A DNA stretch of 64,000 nt from Blastomussa wellsi (GCA_947652115.1 OX393571.1:11975504-12039503), one strand, 5' to 3'. Shown: positions 46,757-59,316, numbered from the stretch's first letter. Program-made: numbers and translations. Notes: generated by a model from the sequence alone, not told the origin.

Positions 46757-47144
46757 TGCTTATCTAACACCAGGTTTCACCGGCTTACAACTTTGGAAAA
46801 CAACTTTGGTTACGTTTATACAAGTCAACGCACACACAATGTGTTATTCTGCAGTATTGTGACATCTGTGCAGACAGTGCAAATATCGTCGCATTTAGAT
46901 CCTTTTAGTCTGTAGCATCACACTATTGCTGTATATTTTGCGAGTCTTTTACGAGCACAAAGGGGAATCAAACTACAACTTAAGAGTAAAAATGTACAGC
47001 GACATTACACACTGAACAAAATTAAACAACATTTCACCTTTTTAAGAATTATGACCGTCAAAGTTTTTGAACCATTTGCGCACTCATTGGTCAGATCTCT
47101 CTTCTGAAGTTTTACAGTCAGGGGTTTCAGGACTGAAAGGCATT

Positions 47145-47672
47145 TCATTGGTCAACCGCCAAAAAGGTGATTATAAAAGAAAAACTTGAAATGGCGTTCG
47201 CGAGTCCACTCGCTTTATTCTTGGTGTCTGTGTCCAAGCTCCATGCTGTGTCGCCATATTGGCCAGCAAATAGACGTTCATTTTCCATTACCTCAAGCGC
47301 TCGCATGATACACGAGAAGAGGGCGAAGAAAACCTCGTAAGCTTCGTGTCTCTCCACCCATCGCGTCTTGCACATGTTCTTTAATGTTGTTTTCTTCGCG
47401 TCCTGGGAGTCCTTCTCAATCACACATAGGAGCAGATTATTTCGCTTCGGCGAATACTTGAAAAAATTACAGGTTCCCTTGAGTGTTCCTAGCATATTCC
47501 TAATGACGGGTTGGTCACGGGAGTGAACAATAGCCAAATTGAAACAATGGGCTCGACAGTGAGTGTAGACAGCCAGCGGACATTCTTCGAGAAGAAGTGC
47601 TTGCGTACCGCGGCGAACCGATGACATATTTGACGCCACGTCGTATCCCTGCCCTGGTTTCTTGGCGCTAGA
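47145..47672 (-). pseudogene. hAT/ZMYM-like transposase fragment
   Basis: The minus-strand frame contains YDVASNMSSVRRG, then the Cys/His block YTHCRAHCFNLAI and CKTRWVERHEAY. These are typical of the catalytic region of hAT-type transposases and their zinc-finger MYM-like relatives. About 170 residues remain. There is no N-terminal BED/TTF finger and no C-terminal dimerisation region. Its 5' side runs into unrelated repeat sequence at about 47,670. It is therefore a broken mobile-element remnant rather than a working gene. Confidence 0.75.
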
Positions 47673-47830
47673 GGGGGAGTTCCGTAACCCCTGGAACCCT
47701 CCCCTGGCTACGCCCCTGATTCAGGAATAAAAGTGCTCTTTCGTTGGAATCAAACCTAAAGTAGCATATACGTCGTTGCTGACAGCAACACTTTTACATC
47801 TCCAAATCGCAAAGTGACCAGCTCTCAGTT

Positions 47831-47935
47831 GGCTTGATAGCTCAGTTGGTAGACCACTGCATCGGTATCGCGTAGGTCCAGTGATAGGTCATTGGTTCTA
47901 GGCCCGCTCAAGCCTGAATTTTTACAGGCTTTCTT
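47831..47935 (+). mobile_element. tRNA-like SINE head and hairpin tail
   Basis: TAGCTCAGTTGGTAGACCAC is an A-box region and GGTTCTAGGCCC lies where the B box belongs. The stretch ends AAGCCTGAATTTTTACAGGCTT, a small hairpin. The acceptor-stem and anticodon regions are degenerate, so this is a SINE and not a tRNA gene. Confidence 0.7.
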
Positions 47936-48037
47936 TTCTCACTTGTTTAAAGTTGTTTACATAACTGCGATGATCTCTCACTCTGCAGTTCAAATATGTG
48001 ACATTTCATTTATTCTCATTCACATCTACCCCTGCTC

Positions 48038-48247
48038 TCAGTTATACACAGCATTATCAGCAAAGATGACGTTCGTTTTCTCATTAACGGTCCTAAGAAA
48101 AGCTCGGGATGCTGTGATGGTCTTCCATTTATGGAAAACGTTTCCAAGTGTCGCGAAAATGGTCGCGTGGGCATTGTCCCATAAAACCGTAAGGTTAGCT
48201 CCAGATTTAGCGGCTGTTTGAGTGTTCCTATTTCCACTTTTGATCAT
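48038..48247 (-). other. Short open frame downstream of copy C, origin unknown
   Basis: A 69-codon frame (includes LTVLWDNAHATIF and NVFHKWKTI) has coding-like composition. It lies beside the SINE at 47831 and the hAT fragment, so it may be another mobile-element remnant. No family is recognised. Confidence 0.2.
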
Positions 48248-48526
48248 GAGGAGTCACAACATTCGGGTAGCTAAAAAAGCAGCTGACCGGTCCATCTTAA
48301 AAATAAAGCAAACAATGCTTTGAATAAAACTTTGCAGAACTGAAGGCGACAGCTAAGGCAAAAATAATTTTATTCCATAAGAACAACTATTGCCAATTAC
48401 GGAGAAACAAACTGCGGAACAGTTGGGTACTGATTGCTGTTTCTGTTTAGGTCGCTACTTTCGGGATTTGCTGACAATCAGGAAATATTATCGAACTTTA
48501 CTGTATAAAAAAAGCTCGAAGTAATT

Positions 48527-51500
48527 TTACAAGCCAACTTTAAAAACTTCCAGTTCACTGATTGCAGAGAAGTCTTTGCCCGTGACCTTTTCAGGACACG
48601 TAAAGCCATAACCTAGATCGAGATAACTTGAACCAAATTGGTTGTTTTCATTTGACACGTAAAGGTCGAAGGAATCCATGTCACCGAAGCTTGGCCCCGT
48701 ATTTCCATGACGGTATATACCTGCACCTGGTTTTGCAGTTAGCTTGACCGGATTATTTCCAGAAGGACGAATCAGTGTAAACAGGAAGGATTGGCTGTCT
48801 TCTAAGAATTTCCTAGAACGAGCTGCGTAAAAGGAAGCAAATTCAAGACTAATAAGTCAGAGATATTTCATCAAAGGTTTGTCGAAGGAAGGGCTTTTTA
48901 ATTTCTATAACATTCTCGTTCATAGACGCCACGATCCTTTTGGTCAGCACAGAGGTCGCGATTCTTGGTGCTGACTAAAAGAAGCGCGGACTAGAATGTT
49001 TCTATAACTGAGCTGGTGCGCGCGCTTACAACTTCATAAATGAAGTGGTTTTTCACTCCGTTGACTTGCAATTAAGGGAACTACGTCACGGTTTGTGTAT
49101 TTTGAAAAAAATAGCCTACATTTTTCAAATTCATCATTTGTAAGGTAAATCTGCAGTCGGGCCTAGTGACCCATCAGGCCGGAGCTTATCCCGGTTTCTG
49201 TAGCATGAAGCGACAGAGAGTATTTCTACTCCCCCCTGGATGGGATGCTAGTCCATCGCAGGGTTACCCCCCAGCAGTAAATTCGCCGGTACCCATTTAT
49301 ACACCTGGGTGAAGAGAGGCACTGTGAGAGTAAAGTGTCTTGCCCAAGAACACAACGCAGTCGGACCGTCCGATCCAGAGTCCAGCGCACTAACCATTAG
49401 GCCACTGCGCCTCCCGACTTCATCATTTGTAATCCGTCTAAATCTTCTCCATCCTCAACCATTCTTATTCCTTTTGGTTGAGTGTCACCACTTTGCTGTT
49501 TTTTTTCATTAGAAAACTGTTAGTTTTAGTTTCCTACCATTGACGTACGGGCAACATTTTGCCAGGGGGGGGGGGGCGGTGAACCATTTGCCCAAAATTT
49601 GGGGGCGGGGGGGTGGGTGCTGCAGCCACCCCTGCTCTCCCGGCCCCTTTAAAGCACAAATGACACAAATGACAGCTGGGAGGAAAAAAAAGGTTTCAGA
49701 TTTGTTGCCTACCTGACTCCCATGATTGTGAGGTATAACCACCAAAGATGTATATTCCGCTCTTTATCACCACGAGAGTAGGACCTTTGTTATCACAGCA
49801 GCGATGAAAATCTTTAGCTATATTTCCATCAGTGGAGGCTCGGAACAACAGAGAACACACAACATTAGGTGGCAACCAGGATACAAGAGCTGAATGGTAG
49901 TTTACATTCTCTATTATCAAGGAGCAATCAAATGAAGACTTTTCTTCCAGTTGAGTGATAATCCCTTGAACTTGATAGAATTTGGCCTCTATAAGCAGTT
50001 CTTTTCGAATTGTTTTGTCATTTGGGCAGACCAGCTCACCATTGCGCAGATAGTTTAAAACATACCTTCACAAAGAACAAAGAAACAAAGATGACGTGAA
50101 AAGACATAGGCTGGACGCTAGGCCTCAGATTTTACCCAAGGGAAAATATTGTACCTGCCAACTGTCACGGCTTGGGCGCGAGTCTCACGCCTGCGGGCTG
50201 AAAACTTCGATATCATGCACGCCAACTCACGCCTATGAACCAAATTCTCACGCCTTTATGGAAAATGCGAGCTGTGATAGCGCTAATCAACACATTTTTT
50301 AAAAAAATATGTCAACTCCAAACAACGCGAGTAACGAAAATTTTATGTAGAATCGCATAGCTCATAGAATTCTCGCACTCTGATTGGTTATAGATGCGGG
50401 GTATTTAGCGTGGAATTGCAATTGTGCATTAAGGATATTGCTGTCGCGAGTCGCGAGCAAAAACTGTTGCGAACGTGAAAACAAAAATGTAACTCATGCT
50501 ACGAAAATATCACCTTGAAATAAAACGAGTTTGAAATAAAACTGAAATAAAACACGGCAACTGAAATAAAACTGTTTTTTATTCTAAAAATATCTTGTTT
50601 CCTATTCGCTAGATCTTGACACCTGACTTTGAAAGGGCACTTGGCGAACTTGGCGCACAAAAATACAAAACGTTTGGTTTCGCCCAGTGATTTGGTGGCT
50701 TTATCTATGCGATTCAAGAAAAATTTCCTGCCTGACGAGTGAATTCCAAGTTAAATTTCACTTGAAAAACCGATATCGCACTCATCGCTTCGTGATTCGT
50801 GCGATATCGGTTTTCCGCGTGAAATTTAACGTGGCATTCACCCGTAAGGCAGTGAATTTTTCTATAGAATGAATAAATGACGATTCTTTTCCTCGAGATT
50901 TCTGATGTTTGAAAGAAAAGACATTGTGGACGAGTCGCTGGGACATTAATCTCGTTCCTAGAGACCGTGATCCTTTTGGTCTGCGGAATGTCATCGGAAA
51001 CCTTCGTACATCTTTGGATCGGAAATCTTCGTCCACATTCGGAAATGTTCGGAAGTCTTCGTAACATCTTCGGAAATCCAGGCTCCTCCGGTGTAAAAGG
51101 TCTCACGCCTTTAGATAATGCACCAGTCATTTGAAACCCCCGCACCCCCTCGTTTTCACTCGATTTACGTTCCCCGATAGTCTGGAAATGCACCTTTTTT
51201 CATGCGGGGACTGAGCGGGGGTTTGGCCGGGTATTCACTCGTGGTTCGCGATCTATTTTAGAAGACTGGGTTCAAAACATGGAGACTGAACAACTGATAA
51301 AGAAGGTACGTTTTCCTAAACAGTGAAAACGAAGAGGAAGGGAAAAATAAGTAACCTTAACTTCAGTGGTAAGAAAAAATCATGTGAAAGCTCTAGTTGC
51401 TAAAAAAAATATAATCTGTTAAATGAATTGTGCTTGATGTTTAGAGGGCGGGGGATTTCACTCTGAAATGTTTCCCCGCAAGCCGGGGCTTTTCACTGCA

Positions 51501-52461
51501 TTTCACTGACAGTAAAAGTGAATGCCCCGGGTATCCCCCGATGGGGGGTGGCGGGGGTTTCACATAATTGGTGCATAAGAAAATGTTGGCAGGTATACGG
51601 TACTGAAGAATGAAATGGATGTTTTGGTCTAAAATCGGTGACAAAGTATGATCCTTTTTAATGGGAATGGTAAGTCAAGGTTATTTTCTAAGCAGTAGCG
51701 GCGGAGTAGCTATAGGGATTAAAAACTAAGATGACAGGGGAGGAGCTGAAGAAATGTATGGTTGACTATTTATTTTATGGCTTTATTTGCAAGCACCCAC
51801 CACTTTGTTCGACAGAGACAGACAGACAGTCAGACCGACACTGACAGACGGGACCCAAACATGTAGTGTCCTTCTTTCGTAATGTTGGCATTGCGTGATC
51901 GACGATCCAAGCAATTCAATACCATTTTATGTTCAGAACGTTTAGGTCACGCAATGGCTTAAACGAGTAAATGAAGATTATTACTCGGTAAATTTATCCA
52001 TTATAGCTATCTCTCTTATGAAAAAGCCGCGAAAAAATGATAAGGCAAGAGCTCCAGTGCTTTCGAAGGTTCAAAGTAACTGGAAAGATTTCTACCTACC
52101 GGAAGAGTTTGCCATCGCGGTCAATGAAATACGCCCCGTCAACCTCGTCTGCTTTTAACTCGAACCTTCCAGAAAACATCGCACAAAGCATTGAATCCGG
52201 ATCCTTTCTCAGAGTATCCAGTGTAGTTTTATATATCTTACCACCAACATTCAACTTGATCGTGCTCGCGAAGTGGACTTGATTCAATGTTTTTGTGATT
52301 TCTTTAATGGCTTTTTTTTCTTGTCTTACTTTTTCTTCGATCGCTGCCTTTTCTTTTCTTGCATCGTTCAGATCTTGCTCTAACAGCTCGCGGCCTTTAC
52401 TCAAATGTTTCTGCGCTAATTCAAATACGCCCAGCTCTTGTTCCTGCTCTTCAGCGGCCAT
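48527..52461 (-). CDS. BTB (KCTD/T1-type)-TLDc protein, copy C
   Basis: Exons 52100-52461, 49713-50065 and 48527-48822 give 336 residues. The BTB core is nearly identical to copies A and B. The N-terminal helix has an apparent internal duplication (RKEKAAIEEK then RQEKKAIKEI) that changes the coiled-coil length. The final exon is the shortest: it lacks about a dozen residues after GFTCPEKV compared with copy A, yet keeps ISELEVF before the stop. The sequence KLTAKPGAGIY is closest to the usual TLDc pattern. An ETS-like CCGGAAGTA lies about 34 bases before the ATG. Intron 1 holds a split repeat copy (50155-51115) and intron 2 a SINE (49148-49412). Confidence 0.9.
48911..48998. repeat. Diverged copy of the 37063 hairpin family
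   Basis: CATTCTCGTTCATAGACGCC, then GATCCTTTTGGTCAGCAC, then an inverse arm ending TAGAATG. It keeps the order of the 37063-37178 hairpin but is shorter and less well paired. Confidence 0.65.
49148..49412 (-). mobile_element. tRNA-derived SINE, second copy
   Basis: Same order and orientation as 7608-7893, including CACCCAGGTGTATAAATGGG and GATGGACTAGCATCCC on the minus strand. About 18 bp spanning the B box (the CCGGCCAGGACTCGAACC region of the other copy) are deleted, so it is probably not a working promoter. It sits in intron 2 of BTB-TLDc copy C. Confidence 0.85.
50155..51115 (-). repeat. Dispersed repeat, copy 2, split by an insertion
   Basis: Read on the minus strand, 51115-50870 matches 2985-3230, and 50325-50155 matches 3240-3380. 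Between them lie about 530 bp absent from copy 1, including a long hairpin at 50721-50862 built on CGATATCG. It lies in intron 1 of BTB-TLDc copy C. Confidence 0.7.
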
Positions 52462-52802
52462 CGCGGTGACTAAAATGAAAGCAGCAATTCGATTACTTCC
52501 GGCTTACGGGAATTGTGTTGATGAGCCTCATACCAACCGACATTGAGACAGCGGATGTTTCCAAATAAGTGAGAACGTTGTGTAACATAATTTTTGTCTC
52601 CAGCTTACCCTTAGCTTTACCAAGCTGAAGTTTTCTGCCAATATTCTCTGCCAATTCGCCATCTGTCAATTCGACCGGCTGAAACTGTCTGCCAATTCGA
52701 AGTAAAATTCAGTAATGGCAAATGTCCTTACCAATTGTTCTTTTGTACACTCGCGTAAATTTTCATTCAGAGCCACTTGTCCCTCTTAGCCGGCTGAGCC
52801 TG

Positions 52803-52996
52803 TGCACGAGGAAACAAGTGGCTCTGGGGACACACGATTTGATTCGCTGAAATCAAACAAAGGGAGTCCAATCACATGAGCCGTTTTAAAATCCCAAATC
52901 ATTGGCGCGTTTAAAACGGTAGATGTGATTGGACTCCCTTTGTTAGATTTCAGCAAATCGAATCATGTGCCCCCAGAGCCACTTGTTCCTCGCGTA
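52803..52996. mobile_element. 194-bp hairpin MITE
   Basis: Arms of about 85 bp (52803-52888 and 52910-52996) are near inverses, sharing GAGGAAACAAGTGGCTCTGG and CAAAGGGAGTCCAATCACAT. An extra copy of AGAGCCACTTGTCCCTC at 52770 precedes it. Confidence 0.85.
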
Positions 52997-54321
52997 AAGT
53001 AGTGAGATTCTATTTTTTCCGATCAAGATTAAACAAACCCATTTTCCATCGAGATAAAGTTCTAAGCATAAGCAAAAATCACATTAGTTCAGTACAAAAT
53101 AGTAAGAACAGTGTTCTCCTTTATTAGTTTATACCTTGGCACTAGCATTCCACGTTAATTTTCCATATTTATTCAACAAGACAATTTATTTCATTTCAGA
53201 ATGATTTTTCTCCAAAACCCGTGAGATTGGGAGCCTTGTGGCGAGACCGTGAGAAATGACAAAAAATCGTGAGACTCACGGCAGAACCGTGCAGAACCGT
53301 GAGAGTTGATAGGTCTGATGTTGCTTTATTACCGGCTCAATATTAATTTTCTTATTACTGGAGTAGCAGTATTTGGTAGGTTTCTACGACTCTATTTTAA
53401 TTATAAAATTGTGTGATAAATCTCTTTTTAACTGTAATATTTTACAATAGAAATACCATATTTTCTTGATTGGATATCCCCGGCGTTTATTTAAAACTCG
53501 CCCTTGTTGACCCGGCGTTTATTAAACAAGGGGATTTTTTTATTATATTTTTTATTGTCTTTTCAAGCCGCGCTTTGTACTGACTTTACCTAAACGTACA
53601 AGAACGTTCACCAGATCAAAGCTCAAATGCTACCATCGTGTGAGTTTGTTGGATGTGCGGGAGAAAAACTGATAAATTAAACTGTTAGAGAGCGTTCGCC
53701 TGTGAAACTAAATGATTAAACCCATTTGTCGATGAGATTCACTTGTATAATGTCAAATTCAAATAAATAACGGAACTCAAAGAAATACCGGGGCGTTTAT
53801 TTTAACTCTTCGTGACAGATCCGGCGGTTATTTGAAGCCGATGTTTATTCGGGGAGAAGGGGACCGGTGGCCGGGCCGACCACCCCGTCCAATACCCTCT
53901 TTGTCAACAATTTCCCACTGACCTTTGCGAGTTTAGTTCGCTTCCGCCATGTTGCACGTGAGCAAAAAACCTGAAAAAACCTTTTAAAATTGCACTTTGG
54001 AAGGTTTGTTCCTTGTTTTCTTTGAAGCTACTTGTATCAGTGATATTTATAATTTATGTGAAACACTGGGAAATGTGTGTTACGTTGTTTTCAGGTCGGA
54101 GCCAGAAGGAAGAAACTTGAAGGCGCTCTGTTGACCTCTAAAACTTCAGCAAACTTGTTATGGGATTCTGCAGATCAAAATTGGTCCACATGCTGGTTTA
54201 TCAACTACTAGAGAAGGTATGGTATGTACACCCATAGGAATTTGTTTTGCTTTAATAGAGGTTTGTTATAAACAAATAATAAATAAATTTAAGTTTTCCA
54301 GTTCTAATAGTGTAAAGTTGT

Positions 54322-55116
<795 letters not shown>

Positions 55117-55411
55117 CATTAATGGTCTGATTAGATCAGCTAACACGGTGAATGAATCGCGAGAGAACATGACTCCGGTGCAAAACTTGAAGCATGAAGG
55201 GGTAGGGGGCGGGGAGCAAAAAAATAGACGGACTGTGGACATCTTTGAGAAAAAGTGAATTCCCCGTTTCTCCAGAAACGGAAAATTCCCATTGGTTGAA
55301 AGGCGACAAAAGTGTCGTCTCCTTAATGACAACAGCCGATCATGATTGATTCCTGGCGTGTCTTGCGGTTTGTAGCAGTTGTCATCACTCAAAAGCAGTT
55401 GTGATATCGTG

Positions 55412-55905
55412 ATGGACCGACTCGTAGATTCCTGTCTAGAACGTTTCCTTCACGTCTCGTCGCTCAAAGAATGATGAAAAGAAAATGCCGTCAAATATTT
55501 CCTTCAGTCAAAGGACGTTGTGGCGATTCTGCCGACCGTCTTCGGAAAAAAAGTCTTATTTATCAGCTCTTCTCAGCGGCCATGGAGTTACAACTTTATC
55601 GGAATGTTGTTGTTCTTGTGGTTTCCCCGCTCAAGAGTATATAATCTATGAACAGATCCAAGAGATGAAGAGCTGCGTGTTCCTACCATTGTTTTGTCGA
55701 CAAATGATGCAAGTGTGCTTCAGTCAATCGCGAAATTAATTTTATGTTAGTTTTTGGAACAGCGAAGGACTTTCTTGATCCAAAATTTCAGAATAATTTG
55801 AAGAAAGAATATTCTTCCTTGCACGATTGTGTCTCGCTCCTTGTAGTTTTCTTTTTAACTCCTTGTAGTTGACAAGTGTCACACCGTAGAGACGTGGTAA
55901 CATCT
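55412..55905 (+). pseudogene. Broken RecQ-like DNA helicase fragment
   Basis: Pieces of a RecQ-type superfamily 2 helicase can be read across several frames. From the ATG at 55412 comes MDRLVDSCLERFL, then a stop. A Walker A remnant DVVAILPTVFGKK follows, in which the usual GFGKS is lost. Next come VVVLVVSPLKS (motif Ia), then FGTAKDFLDPKF, then LLVVDKCHTVETW at the position of the DEAH box (Asp-Lys-Cys-His). Frameshifts, in-frame stops and a short duplication around CTCCTTGTAGTT break the frame. RecQ-like genes of this type occur in multiple, often mobile-element-linked copies in cnidarians; the family link here comes from motif order. Confidence 0.72.
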
Positions 55906-57736
55906 TTGTTGTTTATTATTAAAATATCGCTTATTGCTTATCAATACGGTATTCACTGTTTGTTCGACCTTATAGTGATAGTGATAAATCCTATCGACCG
56001 CGACTGTTTTATTGTTGTTAGTTCATACCGAGGATGCATTATTCCTCTGGTTCACAGCCATCGAACACTTAAAAGATCTAAAACTATGTCTCATAAACTG
56101 TTCACAGCCCACTAGTTTTTTGTATTTTTCCTCAATCACTCGCATTGATACGTTGTGTAAGCTGTGTCTCAGATGACATCCTCAACAACGAAGGCTTGTG
56201 TCGTTCTAATTCTGTTTCACGTGTTGTTGTTTTGCCAACTGACAAGCCATTTACTGCTCAAATCTTATTGATCCGATTTGATTAACAGGTCAAGGGGCGG
56301 AGCTGATAACAACAAGGCGATAATAGGGGGAGGAGGCTAATAAGTCCACTTCTTAACAAAGATGTCCACAGCCGTTCTATTTTTCCCCCGCCCCCACCCC
56401 CTAGCGCTTCGCTCTCTGTGTTTTTTGCTCGCGCGCTTTCTTTTGTGTTGAAAAAATAGAGTGGCTGTGAACAGTCTATAGTCTGATAAAAAATGGGACA
56501 TTCCATTTTTTATCCGCACCACCCTATGGAAGGACAGATTCTGGCACCTTAGTTTTCTGTTGTTTGGACCTTTGAAGTTTGCATGTGAGGGGTTCAAAAT
56601 TTTGTCGGCTTCTTTGAAAAAATATTCCGACAGGCCCTGTGCCAGAGGATGCTTTCCATACTTGTTGAACAACAACACAAGCTTTATTACCAAATTAAAA
56701 AGTTAAACTTAATTTGTCTTTTTTCGCTCTCTACAGCTAGCACTTTGTTTCTCTTTTGTCTTTCCTTTGACAGGTTCGTTTCTGTTGAACTCCATTTTCC
56801 CCATTGCACCAAATCAATTTGACTGCAAATTGGATGTGAAATAATATTTACGGTAGCATGGATTTCAATGGGCTATTTTAGTGAGGAGCCTTTGGGGTCC
56901 CAAGCTTGCATTTCATTGGTCAGGCGGCATGACTGCATTGACAGCCGCTGTGATGAGGTGTGATAAGCATTCAAAAGCATTTATTTTTGCGAGAATTCCC
57001 TTCAAGCGAACTAATAGGGTATGTAGATTTGACAGATTTTTATGAAACATGACCAAAATGTTGTCAAAGTATGTGAGGCTTTTTTGATATTTCAAGTACT
57101 TGGCAAGTAATGCATTCACCAAGTTCAAAATAGATTTTCTCAGCAACCAATAGGAATATGGAAAAAGCCTTGCCCGCTTTTGTAGTCAATTGCCTGCTGA
57201 TTGACACTGTGGAGTTTGTTTTGTCTTATAATATGGGATCACAAAAGCTGGTAATCCAATTTAGTAAACGTTGTTAGTTTTGCGTGTAAAGGATTGCATA
57301 TGCTTACCATTACACCAAGCTTGCTGTGATACATACTTTTCAAAGGTTTCATAAGACAACACTGAAGGTCTAGAGTAACCTTTATGGCCATTTCTAGTCT
57401 GTACTTCGCAGTCTCCGCCTAAAATCATTATGTTAATCAAGTCTCACATGCAACCTCGTTCTCAGAGTCCTCTCCTTCCCGTCCCCTGGAGTGTGAAAGA
57501 GAGACACTGGTTTGGTCTGGTCACGTGTCTCTTGGACAATTAAGAGCATCAGGCAGGGGACCTCTAATTGTAAGAATATTGTCGCGCTGGTTTTCGGTTT
57601 TGTCAAAATCAAAGTGAGACTGTCGCACCTTCGACACGCAAACTATAGTCTCGATATATAAAGACCGCCATTGTGTGTGTTGTTACACAGAGCCTTCATT
57701 TTGCCATTACCTGCAAGTCAAATGTCTTGAGGCAAT

Positions 57737-58012
57737 TTACTGTGGCCGAAATGTAGTAGCGGAAGTCTGTGTCTCTGCAATCTTTGCTTTGAACTCTATG
57801 AAATTTTTTACCTTTCGTTCACAACAGATCTGGCAATTCATCTTTTCCCAGAGGTTCGCCATAGCACTCGATTTATACATTTCCTTTGGCGTCATAGCTT
57901 TTGGATTGCTTTTTAGTATTAGTTCGCGAACCACGAAAAGCTCTTTTGAGGAAAGCACGCAACTCGGATGACTTACAAACTTTCCACTCACCCCTATGCT
58001 AAGTGGAGACAA
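57737..58012 (-). CDS. Hypothetical single-exon ORF
   Basis: A 91-codon minus-strand frame ends at a stop beside FRPQ. Its composition is protein-like, with a Cys pair in NCQICCERKVKN and a charged middle (AMTPKEMYKSSAMANLWEK). I do not recognise a family, and no splice-linked partner exon was found. An antisense frame over the same bases is also open, so coding status is uncertain. It could be a relic exon inside repeats. Confidence 0.25.
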   Translation of the reverse strand: MSPLSIGVSGKFVSHPSCVLSSKELFVVRELILKSNPKAMTPKEMYKSSAMANLWEKMNCQICCERKVKNFIEFKAKIAETQTSATTFRPQ

Positions 58013-58442
58013 ATTTCACACTTATCTACCCCTCCCACTAATCCTTTATTTGCTACATCCCAGATTCTGGGATTCTGTGACGTCACCAGACCAGACCAGG
58101 GTCTCTCTGCTCTCGCTCCAGGGAGTGGTGAGAGAGAGACCCTGGGAATGAGGTTGGTCTCGCACGATGGAATGTAAACAAGACAAAATGAAAATTACGG
58201 GTAAAAACCTACCTTTTTCTTCATTATTAATATTCAATATCCTTGTAAACCAATAATCAAGAGTAGACAAACCTCAATGATATTCGAAACCAACGTTTCA
58301 GCGCATCAAGAACTCCCAAATGAAATGATCCATAGTGGTGGACTCAAAAACTTCACGTACACAGTTCCCAAAGTGTAACGTATCAACAAATTCAAAACAG
58401 AAATGTAAACAAATCCCGAGACTGTGCAATATGGACTAGACA

Positions 58443-59290
58443 TGGCCTTTAACTGACCGAAGGCAGCAAACTTGTATTGATGGAGCTCAATCTGATTTCT
58501 GTAATGTGACGTGTGGCATCCCACAAGGCTCTATCTTGGGAACTCCCTTCATGTAATTTGCTTTGAAAACGTAGGATGTATGCAGTTGATACTAGCCTTA
58601 CCTCATTCCCAGAAGACCCATGCAGTATGTCCTTGAATTCAAAATGAATCATAGCTGAATGCTAACAAATTGATTCTGAATATCAAGAAAACAAGTACCG
58701 GTACAGTACATGCTTATCAGGAGTCGGTGTAAATTATCCCAGGTACATAATGACTTTACAAGTAAATATCAATTCACTAGAAAGGATATTTAAACATAAA
58801 ATCCTAGGAATTCACATTGACGAATCTTATCTGGCGCACACATGTTCATGATGTTTCAAAGAAAATACTGTAGCTGCTGTTCTAGTCGTAAAGCAGATTA
58901 CTGCTATCATGCCATTTGAAACTCGAATAAATATATAATAAATACTCTTTCCCCACTATTTGAGGCAAACTTTCACCAAAGTTATCACACATACAATCCC
59001 AGAAACTTAGAGTTATAATTGTCACATTCCCAGACCGAGAGCTGAGTATGCAAAAGGTAGCCTGCACTACAGGGGGTCTGTTCTGTTTAACAAGATCCCC
59101 CCTTGGAGATGCAAAATGTGAGACAGCAGCTCAACTTGAAAGATTTTAAGTTTTTATGGTATTTTGTTCTGACAAGTATTTTAGTATCAATAGTTAAAAC
59201 TTTTAGTTTAGTATAATTGAGTAATAATCATGACTTTTTGGAAGACTATATTTTTCATTGATAGGAGGTTCATGAATAAATAAAGAGACA
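58443..59290 (+). mobile_element. Decayed non-LTR retrotransposon (LINE) 3' part
   Basis: The plus strand carries CGIPQGSILG, the reverse-transcriptase motif before the catalytic site. Frameshifted pieces follow that match LINE RT C-termini: LEFKMNH, SRCKLSQVHNDFT, a HKILGIHIDES-like stretch, and VITFPDREL. In-frame stops and shifts are frequent, and the YADD motif is not intact. The end is AT-rich with AATAAATAAAGAG near 59280. It is probably a CR1/Jockey-like or related clade, not resolved further. Confidence 0.75.
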
Positions 59291-59316
59291 TGTATTAATC
59301 AAACTGAAGTAACTCA

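Noticed and set aside
47831..47913. tRNA gene
   Set aside because: A- and B-box-like blocks exist, but the stems do not pair and a SINE tail follows.
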